From: Pseudomonadota bacterium
GTDB lineage: Bacteria; Pseudomonadota; Gammaproteobacteria; Burkholderiales; Burkholderiaceae_C
Assembly: GCA_023387335.1 (NCBI GenBank)
Contig: JAEWIF010000048.1
Location: 62,001 to 126,000 of the forward strand
DNA length: 64,000 bases
Direction of reading: 5' to 3'
The stretch's first letter is position 1. Each line of letters opens with the position of its first letter. The notes beneath the pieces are model-generated. The model was not told where the DNA came from. It was given only the letters and a program-made list of their open reading frames with translations, and searched no databases. The position numbers and the translations under genes were made by a program. This document shows positions 24,517 through 33,312 of the stretch, in pieces.

Positions 24517-25796
24517 GCAACCACCTCCAGTCTTCCCTTGCCGGCGCGCACCGTGCCGCGCGTGCTCGGATGGTGGCGCGAGCCGGCGCGGAAGTAGCCG
24601 GCCGGCACCACCACGATGCCGCTCTCGGTGACGTGGAAGCGCTTGCGGTCCTGCTCGAGGTCGAAGCCGATGCGCTCGCCGGCGGGCACGTCGTTGTCCT
24701 GGTCGATGATGGCGCGGTGCACCTGGGCGCCGCGGCCGATGCGCGAGCGCTCCATCACGATGCAGTGCTCCAGCCGCGCTCCGCGCTCCACGTGCACCGA
24801 GCGGCGCAGCATGGCGTGGTCCAGCGCCGCGCCGTCGATGATGCTGCCGGAGCCCACCACCGAGCGGTTGATCACGCCGTTCTCGATCTGCGCCGACTCG
24901 GCCTGGTCGGGGCTGGCGTAGATCGGCCAGCGCGAGTTGGTCATGCGGAACTTGGGCGCCGCGCCCAGCGTGTCGAAGTGGGCCTCGAAGTACGAGTCGA
25001 TGGTGCCCACGTCGCGCCAGTAGCCGTGCTCCTCGTACGGCTCGGTGCCGGGGATGTGGTTGGTGTCGAAGTCGTAGGCCACCAGCTTGTGGCTCTTCAC
25101 CATCGACGGCAGGATGTGCTTGCCGAAGTCGCTGGTGCCGTTCTCGTGCATCTTCCTCAGCTGCTCCAGCAGCACGTCGGCGTTGAAGATGTAGTTGCCC
25201 ATCGAGCCCAGCGCGTGGGTGGTGCTGCCCGGCATCGGCTTGCACTTCCTGGGCTTTTCCATGAAGTCGACGATCCGGTTGTTGTCGTCGATCTCCACGA
25301 TGCCGAACTGGTCGCTCTGCGACAGGCGCACGGGCAGCGTGGCCACGCTGGCGTGGGCGTTGCTCTGGACGTGGAAGTCGATCATCTGGCGCACGTCCAT
25401 GCGGTAGATGTGGTCGGCGCCGAAGACGGCCACGATGTCCGGCTTCATGCTCTCGATCAGGTGGATGTTCTGGTACACGGCGTCGGCCGTGCCCTGGAAC
25501 CACTCGGGGCCGTTGCGCATCTGCGGCGGCACGCAGGTGATGAAGTGCTGCGGCATGAACCGCGCCATGGTCCAGGTCTGGCGCACGTGCTCGATCAGCG
25601 ACTGCGACTTGTACTGCACCAGCAGGTAGACCGAATAGATCTCCGAATTCACCAGGTTCGAAAGGACGAAGTCCACGATCCGGTGCTTGCCGTTGAACGG
25701 TACCGCCGGCTTGCAGCGGTCGGCGGTCAGCGGGTGCAGGCGCGAGCCTTCGCCGCCGGCCATCACGAAGGCCAGCACGTTTCGGTGAGCGGTCAT
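24513..25796 (-). CDS. glgC: Glucose-1-phosphate adenylyltransferase
   Basis: Makes ADP-glucose from ATP and glucose-1-phosphate, the committed step of bacterial glycogen synthesis; 427 residues. The N-terminal nucleotidyltransferase domain has LAFVMAGGEGSRLHPLT and DRCKPAVPFNGKHRIVDF, GTADAVYQN, and the G1P-binding FMEKP. YWRDVGTIDSYFEAH marks the end of the catalytic domain. A C-terminal left-handed beta-helix (about 300-400) carries the allosteric site. The ATG at 25794-25796 overlaps the glgB stop by 4 bp; the stop overlaps glgX by 4 bp. Confidence 0.97.
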   Translation of the reverse strand: MTAHRNVLAFVMAGGEGSRLHPLTADRCKPAVPFNGKHRIVDFVLSNLVNSEIYSVYLLVQYKSQSLIEHVRQTWTMARFMPQHFITCVPPQMRNGPEWFQGTADAVYQNIHLIESMKPDIVAVFGADHIYRMDVRQMIDFHVQSNAHASVATLPVRLSQSDQFGIVEIDDNNRIVDFMEKPRKCKPMPGSTTHALGSMGNYIFNADVLLEQLRKMHENGTSDFGKHILPSMVKSHKLVAYDFDTNHIPGTEPYEEHGYWRDVGTIDSYFEAHFDTLGAAPKFRMTNSRWPIYASPDQAESAQIENGVINRSVVGSGSIIDGAALDHAMLRRSVHVERGARLEHCIVMERSRIGRGAQVHRAIIDQDNDVPAGERIGFDLEQDRKRFHVTESGIVVVPAGYFRAGSRHHPSTRGTVRAGKGRLEVVA

Positions 25797-27733
25797 TGAG
25801 AGAATCCTCCAGGGGTCGATGCGTCGGTGTCGTCGTCGACGAGCACCAGGGTGGCCAGGGGTGGCAGGGTGAGCGATGCGCTGGCGGGCTGTCCGCCCAG
25901 CGGCGTGGCGTCCGCGATGACGCGGCCGAGGTTGCCCATGCCGCTGCCGCCGTACCAGGAGGCGTCGCTGTTGAGCGCCTCCACCCACGGCCCGGCATGG
26001 GGCAGGCCCAGACGCAGCCCATGCCGCGGTTCCGGGGTCATGTTGATGAGGACCACCGCGAGCGCGTCGCCCGGGCGGCCCCGGCGCACGAACGCGAGCA
26101 CGGTCTGCGGCTCCGAGGCCTCCACCGGCAGCCAGAAGAAGCCCTCGGCGTGGAAATCGTTGGCGTGCAGCGCGGGCAGGCGGCGGTAGGCCGCGTTCAG
26201 GTCGCACACCCAGCGCGCCGCGCCGGCGTGCAGCGGCCGCGCCCACAGGTGCCAGTCGAGCGTGCGCTCGTGGTGCCATTCCTGCAGCTGGCCGAACTCG
26301 CCGCCCATGAACAGCAGCTTCTTGCCCGGGTGGGTCCACATGTAGCCGTACAGCGCGCGCAGGCCGGCGAAGCGCTGCCACTCGTCGCCGGGCTGGCGGC
26401 CCAGGATGCTGCCCTTGCCGTACACCACCTCGTCGTGCGAGAGCGGCAGCACGAAGTTCTCGTTGAAGGCGTAGACCGAGGAGAAGCGGATGTCGTCGGC
26501 GTGGTAGCGGCGGAAGAAGTGCGGCCGCTGCATGTAGCGCAGCGTGTCGTTCATCCAGCCCATGTTCCACTTCATGCCGAAGCCCAGGCCGCCGTGGTGC
26601 ACGGGGCGCGAGACGCCGGCCCAGGCGGTGGACTCCTCGGCGATCATGTGCACGTCGGGGAAGGCGCCGTACACGGCGCTGTTGAGGTCCTGCAGGAAGC
26701 TCACCGCCTCCAGGTTCTGGTTTCCGCCGTACTGGTTGGGGATCCACTCGCCCGGCTCGCGCGCGAAATCCAGGTACAGCATCGACGCCACCGCGTCCAC
26801 GCGCAGGCCGTCGAAGTGGTACTTCTCCAGCCAGAACAGCGCGTTGCTGATCAGGAAGTCGCGCACCTCGTAGCGGCCGTAGTTGAAGATCAGGCTGTTC
26901 CACTGCGGATGGAAGCCCAGGCGCGGGTCGGCATGCTCGTACAGCTCGGTGCCGTCGAACTGCGCCAGCGCGTGCGGATCGGAAGGGAAGTGCGAGCCGA
27001 CCCAGTCCAGGATCACGCCGATGCCGTGCTGGTGCAGCGTGTCCACCATCACCATCAGGTCCTGCGGCGTGCCGTAGCGCGAGGTGGGCGCGTAGTAGCC
27101 GGTGGTCTGGTAGCCCCACGAGCCGTAGAACGGATGCTCGGCCACCGGCATCAGCTCGACGTGGGTGAAGCCCATGGTGCGGCAGTGCGAGGCCAGGCGC
27201 ACGGCCAGGTCGCGGTAGTTCAGCACGCGGCCGTCTTCCTCGCGCTGCCACGAGCCCAGGTGCACTTCGTAGATCGACATCGGCTGGCGATGCGACTGGC
27301 GCTCGGCGCGCTGCGACATCCACTCGCGATCGCCCCACGCATGGCCGTCCAGCGGCCAGATCTGCGAGGCCGTGCCGGGCGGATGCTCGCAGCGGAAGGC
27401 GTACGGATCGGCCTTGTCCATCCAGCCGCCGTGCGCGCCATGGATGCGGTACTTGTAGAAGTCGCCGGCGCGCGCGCCCTCCAGGCGCCCGTGCCACAGG
27501 CCGCTGCCGTCTTCCAGCTTCTGCAGCGGCTCGCAGTGCCAGCCGTTGAAGGAACCCGCGACGCCGACGCTGCGGGCGTTCGGCGCCCACACCGTGAAGC
27601 GGGTGCCGCTGCCGTCCACATGGGCCCCCATCACGTCGAACTGGCGGAAGTGGTGGCTCGGCCTTGGCCCCGATCGGGCGGCGACGGATGCGGTCGGGGT
27701 CGCGGCGCCGGAATGGATGTGCGAAGGCGTCAT
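25793..27733 (-). CDS. glgB: 1,4-alpha-glucan branching enzyme
   Basis: Introduces alpha-1,6 branches into glycogen; 646 residues, GH13_9. A CBM48 domain (about 35-125) includes FTVWAPNARSVGVAGSFNGW. The barrel has HVELMPVAEHPFYGSWGYQ, FDGLRVDAVASMLYLDF (nucleophile Asp), MIAEESTAW (acid/base Glu) and LPLSHDEVVYGKGSILG. It is shorter at the N-terminus than E. coli GlgB, lacking the extra N1 domain. First gene of the glycogen/trehalose operon; ATG at 27731-27733. The 297 bp upstream (27734-28030) must hold the operon promoter and the start region of the divergent gene; I see no convincing sigma-70 boxes there. Confidence 0.97.
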   Translation of the reverse strand: MTPSHIHSGAATPTASVAARSGPRPSHHFRQFDVMGAHVDGSGTRFTVWAPNARSVGVAGSFNGWHCEPLQKLEDGSGLWHGRLEGARAGDFYKYRIHGAHGGWMDKADPYAFRCEHPPGTASQIWPLDGHAWGDREWMSQRAERQSHRQPMSIYEVHLGSWQREEDGRVLNYRDLAVRLASHCRTMGFTHVELMPVAEHPFYGSWGYQTTGYYAPTSRYGTPQDLMVMVDTLHQHGIGVILDWVGSHFPSDPHALAQFDGTELYEHADPRLGFHPQWNSLIFNYGRYEVRDFLISNALFWLEKYHFDGLRVDAVASMLYLDFAREPGEWIPNQYGGNQNLEAVSFLQDLNSAVYGAFPDVHMIAEESTAWAGVSRPVHHGGLGFGMKWNMGWMNDTLRYMQRPHFFRRYHADDIRFSSVYAFNENFVLPLSHDEVVYGKGSILGRQPGDEWQRFAGLRALYGYMWTHPGKKLLFMGGEFGQLQEWHHERTLDWHLWARPLHAGAARWVCDLNAAYRRLPALHANDFHAEGFFWLPVEASEPQTVLAFVRRGRPGDALAVVLINMTPEPRHGLRLGLPHAGPWVEALNSDASWYGGSGMGNLGRVIADATPLGGQPASASLTLPPLATLVLVDDDTDASTPGGFSQ

Positions 27734-28030
27734 GTCGTAACTTGCGTGTGATTCTTGTGTCGCGCAGCCTTCCAGAATGAAGGATGCGCTGACGAAATAC
27801 CGTAGTCCGGCACCTACAGAGGGGCGTCGATTTCGCCGACGCGCGCGCGGGCTCGCCGGTAGCTGAGCCGCGAGCCAAAACGGCGTGCCTCGGCGGCGTG
27901 TGCGCCGACAAGGCTCGCCTACGGCTGAGCTGCGCTGCGAGCGTGACCTTGAGGACTGGCCTTCACGGCGGAACTGCCCAAGCTGAGCGCCGCGTGCGAA
28001 CCGCGCGCGACTCAAACAGGAGCAAAGACC

Positions 28031-29242
28031 GTGTTTCTTCTCACCGCCGCCGCACTCATGCTGGCGCTTGCAGGGCAGACCGCCTTGGCCCAGTCCGGAA
28101 AGTTCGGGCTGGACAAGCTGCGCGACGCGATCAACGACCGGGCGCCGGGGCAGGGCCCGGCGCCTTCCCAACCTTCACCCGCGCCCCAGCCGGCGCAACC
28201 GGTGGCCGCGCCGGCGCCGGCGCTTTCGGTGGCCGCCGGCAATGGCGCCGCCGCGCTGCCCGACATCCACCAGTGGAGCACGGAGATGCCGCCGGTGAAC
28301 ACGCAGCTGCCGTACGCCGTGCTGGCGGGCATCCGCTTCGAGGCCTTCTCCAATCCCTGCCCCAGCGGCACGGGCCGCTGCTGGGTGCCGATCATCCTGC
28401 TGCCGATGTCCGGCCGGATGAGCACCGGCCAGGAGGTCCACGTCGCCTACAAGGCCGGCGGCAAGCCGTGGTTCACGGAGCGGTTCCGTCCCGCCGACGC
28501 CACCGCGCTGCTGCGCGACCGCAACAGCGTGAACCTGCTCTACCGCTTCCGCTCGGGCCGCAACCAGGAGCACCTGGCACGCCACACCGGCCGCATCGAC
28601 TTCGAGGTCAGCTTCGTGGACCCGCTCGCGGGCGGCAACCGCAAGGTGGGCGCGGGGCACTTCACGGTGGGCGGCGGCGCCAACGACATCGACTACTACG
28701 TGTCGTACGACTGGGCCACCGAGGTGATGTGGGTGGACTTCATGGGCCGCGGCAATCCGAGCCACGACTATCCCGGCCTGGTGGTGCAGGGCGTGTTCCT
28801 GCAGCCCACCGAGCGCAGCGAAACCATGTCGCTGCACCTCTTCCACAAGGGCAAGGAGATCGCCTCGGCCGACCGCTTCGGCAGCGACCTCACGACGAAC
28901 GCTCGCAACTCGAAGACGCGTGCGGGCTACGGCGTCATCGGTGCGGCCTGGTCGATGCCCAACGTGGTGGCCTACGACCGGCGGCCGGAGAAGGGCGGGT
29001 TCTTCGTGCTGGGCGAGAACCCCGGCGAGTACACGCTCAAGGTGCTGCGCAACGGCGAACTCGCGCGCGAGGCCACGTTCACCATCACGCCGGACGGCAG
29101 GATCGACCGGTCAGTGAACGTCGCGGCGAACCTGCCGCACGGCTTCACCGTGCTGCGCGCGAAGGTGCACGGCAAGCAGGACCAGGCCCGTTCCACCTTC
29201 AAGGCCGACGGCCTGTGGGGCGCCGCCTCGGCGCTGAAGTAG
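28031..29242 (+). CDS. Exported protein of unknown function
   Basis: A 403-residue protein with a signal peptide (residues 1-20, cleavage after ALA in QTALAQSG), a Pro/Ala/Gln-rich linker (about 40-75) and then a globular, beta-rich domain (about 80-400). Recognisable stretches such as DIDYYVSYDWATEVMWVDF and GEYTLKVLRNGELAREATF suggest immunoglobulin-like beta domains, but I do not recognise a named family. The start is a GTG at 28031 with AGGAG nine bases upstream; the signal peptide begins right there. It is divergent from glgB and stands alone, so no role in glycogen metabolism can be claimed. Probably periplasmic. Confidence 0.75.
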   Translation: MFLLTAAALMLALAGQTALAQSGKFGLDKLRDAINDRAPGQGPAPSQPSPAPQPAQPVAAPAPALSVAAGNGAAALPDIHQWSTEMPPVNTQLPYAVLAGIRFEAFSNPCPSGTGRCWVPIILLPMSGRMSTGQEVHVAYKAGGKPWFTERFRPADATALLRDRNSVNLLYRFRSGRNQEHLARHTGRIDFEVSFVDPLAGGNRKVGAGHFTVGGGANDIDYYVSYDWATEVMWVDFMGRGNPSHDYPGLVVQGVFLQPTERSETMSLHLFHKGKEIASADRFGSDLTTNARNSKTRAGYGVIGAAWSMPNVVAYDRRPEKGGFFVLGENPGEYTLKVLRNGELAREATFTITPDGRIDRSVNVAANLPHGFTVLRAKVHGKQDQARSTFKADGLWGAASALK

Positions 29243-29248
29243 GAGCCG

Positions 29249-29965
29249 TCAGACCCCGAGGTGCTGCGCCAGCACCTCGGGCCGCGACCGCAGTTCCTGC
29301 GACGTCCCGCTGAACACCACCTCGCCCTTGACCAGGATCAGGTTGCGGTTGGTCAGCTGCGTGACGTGCTTCCAGTTCTTGTCCACGATCACCGTGGAGA
29401 TCCCCGACTCCCGGATCAGGCCGCAGATTCGCCAGATCTCGCGCGCGATCAGCGGCGCCAGGCCCTCGGTGGCCTCGTCCAGGATCAGCACGTCGGGGTT
29501 GGTCATCAGCGCGCGGCCGATGGTGAGCATCTGCTGCTCGCCGCCCGACAGCTGCTGGCCGCCGTGCGACAGGCGCTCGGACAGCCGAGGGAAGGTCAGG
29601 AGCACGCGCTCGTAGGTCCAGTCGCGCTGGCCTCGCGTGCCGGCGCGCGCGGCCATCTTCAGGTTCTCGACCACGCTCAGGTTGCCGAAGATGCCGCGGC
29701 CCTCGGGCACGTAGGCCACGCCGAGCTTGGCGATCTCGTAGGGCGCGCGGCCGGTCATCTCGCGGCCCATGACGTGCACGCTGCCGCCGCGCGGCTTGAC
29801 CAGGCCCATGAGCGTCTTGAGCAGCGTGCTCTTGCCCATGCCGTTGCGGCCCATCAGACCGATGGTTTCGCCGCGACCGACCTGGAAGTCCACGCCGCGC
29901 AGGATGTGGCTCTGGCCGTAGTAGGTGTGAATGCCGCGGGCGTCGATGAGGAGTTCGTTCGCCAT
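29249..29965 (-). CDS. livF: Branched-chain-type ABC transporter ATPase LivF
   Basis: One of two ATPases of a HAAT-family importer, 238 residues. Walker A GRNGMGKSTLLKTLMG near residue 39, signature QQLSGGEQQML and Walker B DVLILDEATEGLAP are intact. YVPEGRGIFGNLSVVENLKM is typical of LivF. Next to benzoate-CoA ligase and box genes, these HAAT systems usually import aromatic acids rather than amino acids; the substrate here, probably benzoate or a relative, is inferred from context. Last gene of the livHMGF block, one base after livG. Confidence 0.93.
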   Translation of the reverse strand: MANELLIDARGIHTYYGQSHILRGVDFQVGRGETIGLMGRNGMGKSTLLKTLMGLVKPRGGSVHVMGREMTGRAPYEIAKLGVAYVPEGRGIFGNLSVVENLKMAARAGTRGQRDWTYERVLLTFPRLSERLSHGGQQLSGGEQQMLTIGRALMTNPDVLILDEATEGLAPLIAREIWRICGLIRESGISTVIVDKNWKHVTQLTNRNLILVKGEVVFSGTSQELRSRPEVLAQHLGV

Positions 29966-29966
29966 G

Positions 29967-30722
29967 TCAGTGCTCCTCTTCGCCGAGGTACGCGGCCTGG
30001 ACGCCGGCGTCGTTGCGGATCTGCTCCGGCGTGCCGCTGGCGATCACCTGGCCGTTGACCATCACCGTCAGGCGATCGGCCAGCGCGAACACCGCGTCCA
30101 TGTCGTGTTCGACCAGCATGATGGCGTGCGCCTCCTTGAGCCGCTTGAGCAGCGCCACCATGCGTTCGGCTTCCGCCGTGCCCATGCCGGCCAGCGGCTC
30201 GTCGAGCAGCAGCACCTGCGGCTCGGTGGCGAGCGTCATCGCGATCTCCAGCTGGCGTTGCTCGCCGTGGCTGATGGTGCCGGCCACCGCGTCGCGGCGG
30301 TGCTCCAGGCCGGCCAGCGCGATGGCCTTCTCGGCGCGCTCGTTGGTGCCCGCGTAGCCGGTGGCGCGGCGCAGCCAGCTGGCGGCGTGCTGCGCTCGCG
30401 ACTGCGAGGCCAGGCGCACGTTCTCCCACACCGTGAACGGCAGGAAGATGTTGGTCTTCTGGTAGCTGCGGCCCAGGCCCGCGCGCGAGATGCTCTCGGG
30501 CGAGCGGCCGGTGATGTCCTGGTCGCCCAGGCGGATGCTGCCCGTCGTCGGCGGCAGGTCGCCCGAGAGCAGGTTGGTGAGCGTCGATTTGCCGGCGCCG
30601 TTGGGGCCGATCACCGCGTGGATGCGGCCGCGCCAGAGGTCCACCGAGACGTCGTTCACCGCGGCCAGGCCGCCGAAGCGCTTGACCAGGTTCTTCGCGG
30701 AGAGCAGCACTTCGTCAGCCAT
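29967..30722 (-). CDS. livG: Branched-chain-type ABC transporter ATPase LivG
   Basis: Second ATPase of the HAAT importer, 251 residues. Walker A GPNGAGKSTLTNLLSG, signature SHGEQRQLEIAMTLA, Walker B VLLLDEPLAGMG and the switch His in IMLVEHDMDAVF are all present. GRSYQKTNIFLPFTVWENV is the LivG-like loop. The gene starts inside the end of livM (8-bp overlap) and livF follows after a single base, so the four components are translated together. Likely substrate is an aromatic acid by gene context. Confidence 0.93.
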   Translation of the reverse strand: MADEVLLSAKNLVKRFGGLAAVNDVSVDLWRGRIHAVIGPNGAGKSTLTNLLSGDLPPTTGSIRLGDQDITGRSPESISRAGLGRSYQKTNIFLPFTVWENVRLASQSRAQHAASWLRRATGYAGTNERAEKAIALAGLEHRRDAVAGTISHGEQRQLEIAMTLATEPQVLLLDEPLAGMGTAEAERMVALLKRLKEAHAIMLVEHDMDAVFALADRLTVMVNGQVIASGTPEQIRNDAGVQAAYLGEEEH

Positions 30723-31740
30723 GGTGCTTCTCCTTGCCGCGCAGCACGCGTTCGGCCAGGCCCAGCAGGCCGCGCGGCGCGAAGGCGACCACCCCCACGA
30801 TGAAGAGGCCCATCCACAGCTGCCAGTGCTTGCCGGCGCGGAAACCGCCGATGTCGGGCAGGTCCTTGAACAGGTGCAGCAGGTACTCGAAGGCGAAGGC
30901 GCCGACGATGGCGCCCGCGAAGTTGCCCATGCCGCCGAGGATGACCATCATGATGGCGTGCGCGCTCATGTGGAATCCCATCAGCTCGGGGTTCACGAAG
31001 CCGGTCTGCGCGCCCCACAGGTAGCCGGCCAGGCCCGCGATGCCGCCGCCGAGCGTGAAGGCCGCGAGCTTGTAGCCGAAGGTGCCGTAGCCCAGGGCGC
31101 GCATGCGGTGCTCGTTGACGCGGATGCCGGCCAGCACGCGGCCGAACGGGCTCCAGAGCACGCGGCGCAGGAACAGGTACACGGCCAGCAGGCAGCCGAG
31201 GGTGAAGAAGTAGAAGACCTTCTTGTTCTCCAGGTCGAACAGCGCGGCGTCGGGCTTGAGGTTGATGTACACGCCGTCGGAGCCGCCCAGGCGCAACGAG
31301 AGTCCGAACAGGCCGATCTCCTTGTTGTCGAACACCAGGTAGAACAGCATCTGCGCGAACGCCATCGTGACCATGATGAAGTAGATGCCGTGGGTGCGAA
31401 CCACGAAGAAGCCGATCACCGCCGCGAAGAAGGCCGAGGCCAGCATCGCGCCGGGCAGCGTCCACCACAGGCTGACCGCGCCGCTGTCGGACGACACCAG
31501 CGACAGGAAGTAGCCGCCGATGCCGAAGAAGGCCGCGTGGCCCAGCGACACCAGGCCGGTGACGCCCTGCAGCAGGTCCAGGCTCATCGCGAAGATGGCC
31601 AGGATCATCATCCGGGCCATCATGGACGCGTAGAAATCGGTGCTGACGAAGGGGAAGGCCGCGAGGGCGATCACGCCCAGCACCAGCAGCAGCTGCAGGC
31701 TGCGGGGCAGGATTTCGAGATGGGACTTGGCGGCGCTCAT
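30715..31740 (-). CDS. livM: Branched-chain-type ABC transporter permease LivM
   Basis: Inner-membrane permease, 341 residues, with about nine to ten hydrophobic helices. Family landmarks: DLLQGVTGLVSLGHAAFFGIGGY, here only in part (GLVSLGHAAFFGIGGYF), and the cytoplasmic coupling region LWSPFGRVLAGIRVNEHRMR with the conserved Gly-x-x-x-E pattern. GGMGNFAGAIVGAFAFEYL follows. Pairs with LivH to form the channel. The start codon overlaps the livH stop by 4 bp. Confidence 0.93.
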   Translation of the reverse strand: MSAAKSHLEILPRSLQLLLVLGVIALAAFPFVSTDFYASMMARMMILAIFAMSLDLLQGVTGLVSLGHAAFFGIGGYFLSLVSSDSGAVSLWWTLPGAMLASAFFAAVIGFFVVRTHGIYFIMVTMAFAQMLFYLVFDNKEIGLFGLSLRLGGSDGVYINLKPDAALFDLENKKVFYFFTLGCLLAVYLFLRRVLWSPFGRVLAGIRVNEHRMRALGYGTFGYKLAAFTLGGGIAGLAGYLWGAQTGFVNPELMGFHMSAHAIMMVILGGMGNFAGAIVGAFAFEYLLHLFKDLPDIGGFRAGKHWQLWMGLFIVGVVAFAPRGLLGLAERVLRGKEKHHG

Positions 31741-32600
31741 TGCTTGAACAGACCCTCAGGCTTCCACAGCAGCACCGCCGCCATCAACATGTAGACCAGC
31801 ATGCCGGCGACCTGCGGCAGGAGCACCTTGCCGAAGGTGTCCACCGTGCCCACCAGCAGGGCGGAGATGAGCGCGCCGCGCACCGAGCCGATGCCGCCGA
31901 TCACCACCACCACGAAGCACATGATCAGCACCTGCGAGCCCATGTTCGGGTACACGCTGGACACCGGCGCGGCGATCATCCCCGCGATGGTGGCCAGGCC
32001 CACGCCGATGGCGAACACGATGGCGTGGATGCGCTTGATGTTGATGCCCAGCGCTTCCGTCATGTCGTGGTTGAAGGCGCCGGCGCGGATCTTCATGCCC
32101 AGGCGGGTCTTCGAGATCAGGAAGTACAGCGCCAACGCGAGCGCGATGCACACGCCCGACATGAACAGCCGGTAGACCGGGTACGAGAGGTTGTCGGTGA
32201 GCGGGATCGAAGCGCCCAGCGCCGCGGGGATGTTGACGCCGTGGACGTCGTCGCCCCACAGGATGGAGCGCATCTCCTCGAACACGTAGATCAGGCCGAA
32301 CGTGAGCAGCACCTGGTCGAGGTGGTCGCGGTGGTAGAAGTGGCGGAACAGCACCCGCTCGAGCAGCAGGCCGAAGGCGACGGCCAGCACCGAGCCGAGC
32401 AGGATGGCCACCGTGAGGCTGCCTGACAGCGAGGACAGCGACCAGGCCAGGTACGCGCCCAGCATGTAGAAGCTGCCGTGGGCCAGGTTGACCACGCCCA
32501 TGATGCCGAAGATCAGCGTCAGGCCGGCGGCCAGCATGAACAGCAGCAGCCCGTATTGGACGCTGTTGAGCAGCTGGAGGAGGAAGTTGGAGAAGTCCAT
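31737..32600 (-). CDS. livH: Branched-chain-type ABC transporter permease LivH
   Basis: Inner-membrane permease, 287 residues, about eight helices. GLTLIFGIMGVVNLAHGSFY near residue 25 is the classic LivH motif, and GGIGSVRGALISALLVG and the coupling loop RLGMKIRAGAFNHDMTEALG follow. In amino-acid LivH proteins that loop reads similarly, so the substrate cannot be taken from it. First of the livHMGF genes; 13 bp after the LysE-family gene, which is transcribed the same way. Confidence 0.93.
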   Translation of the reverse strand: MDFSNFLLQLLNSVQYGLLLFMLAAGLTLIFGIMGVVNLAHGSFYMLGAYLAWSLSSLSGSLTVAILLGSVLAVAFGLLLERVLFRHFYHRDHLDQVLLTFGLIYVFEEMRSILWGDDVHGVNIPAALGASIPLTDNLSYPVYRLFMSGVCIALALALYFLISKTRLGMKIRAGAFNHDMTEALGINIKRIHAIVFAIGVGLATIAGMIAAPVSSVYPNMGSQVLIMCFVVVVIGGIGSVRGALISALLVGTVDTFGKVLLPQVAGMLVYMLMAAVLLWKPEGLFKQ

Positions 32601-32613
32601 TCGCTTTCCGGCG

Positions 32614-33237
32614 TCAGGCGTTTCGGGGCGAGAGCAGCAGCAGCCCGCCCATCAGGGCGAACAGGCCGCCGCACACGCGGTTGATCCAGCGCACCACGTT
32701 GGCGCGGCGCAGCCAGCCCATGAGGCGCCCCACGCCGAAGGCGCAGGCCACCAGCATCAGGAAGTCGCCGAACACGAAGGTGAACGACAGCAGCGCGAAC
32801 TGCGGCGGCACCGGCGCGGAGGGATCGATGAACTGCGGGAAGAAGGCCGCGAAGAAGAAGATCGCCTTGGGATTGCTCGCGCCCACCAGCAGGCCCTGCA
32901 TGAACAGCGAGCCCTTCGCGGCCGCCGTCGCGGAGGGCGCCAGCGCGAGGCGGTCGCCGTTGCGGAAGGTCTTGATGCCCAGCCACACCAGGTAGCCGGC
33001 GCCCAGCACCTTGAGCAGCGTGAACGCCGTCTCCGACGCCGCGAGCACCGCGCCCAGGCCGAGCGCCGACAGCGCCATGATCCCCACGCTGGCGGTGCAC
33101 GCGCCCGCGGCGGACACCAGCGCCCGTGCCGGACCGTGGTTCACCGCGTTCGACAGCGTCATCAGCATGGTCGGACCCGGCGTCACGATCAGCAGGCCGA
33201 CCGCGGCGAGGTACAGGAGGTAGGTGGACGGGGACAT
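32614..33237 (-). CDS. LysE/RhtB family exporter
   Basis: A 207-residue inner-membrane exporter with six helices. The N-terminal GLLIVTPGPTMLMTLSNAV is the LysE/RhtB signature, and GAGYLVWLGIKTFRN and GASNPKAIFFFAAFFPQF are also typical. The family exports amino acids and related small molecules. Its placement between the binding-protein gene and livHMGF is unusual. A strong minus-strand terminator lies just upstream (33265-33290), so transcription probably starts again before this gene or reads through. The substrate is unknown. Confidence 0.9.
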   Translation of the reverse strand: MSPSTYLLYLAAVGLLIVTPGPTMLMTLSNAVNHGPARALVSAAGACTASVGIMALSALGLGAVLAASETAFTLLKVLGAGYLVWLGIKTFRNGDRLALAPSATAAAKGSLFMQGLLVGASNPKAIFFFAAFFPQFIDPSAPVPPQFALLSFTFVFGDFLMLVACAFGVGRLMGWLRRANVVRWINRVCGGLFALMGGLLLLSPRNA

Positions 33238-33264
33238 CCGGCGAGTATCGGGGGAATCAGGCGT

Positions 33265-33290
33265 AAAAAAGGGAGGCCGAGGCCTCCCTT
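33265..33290 (-). terminator. Rho-independent terminator after the binding-protein gene
   Basis: On the minus strand, GGGAGGCC (33281-33288) and its complement (33271-33278) form an 8-bp stem with a 2-base loop, extended by A-T pairs, followed by TTTTTT (33265-33270). It lies 23 bp after the stop of the substrate-binding protein gene. It should separate that gene from the LysE exporter and livHMGF, leaving high expression of the binding protein relative to the membrane parts. Confidence 0.85.
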
Positions 33291-33312
33291 CTGGGAGCAG
33301 GATGCGTGCCGG

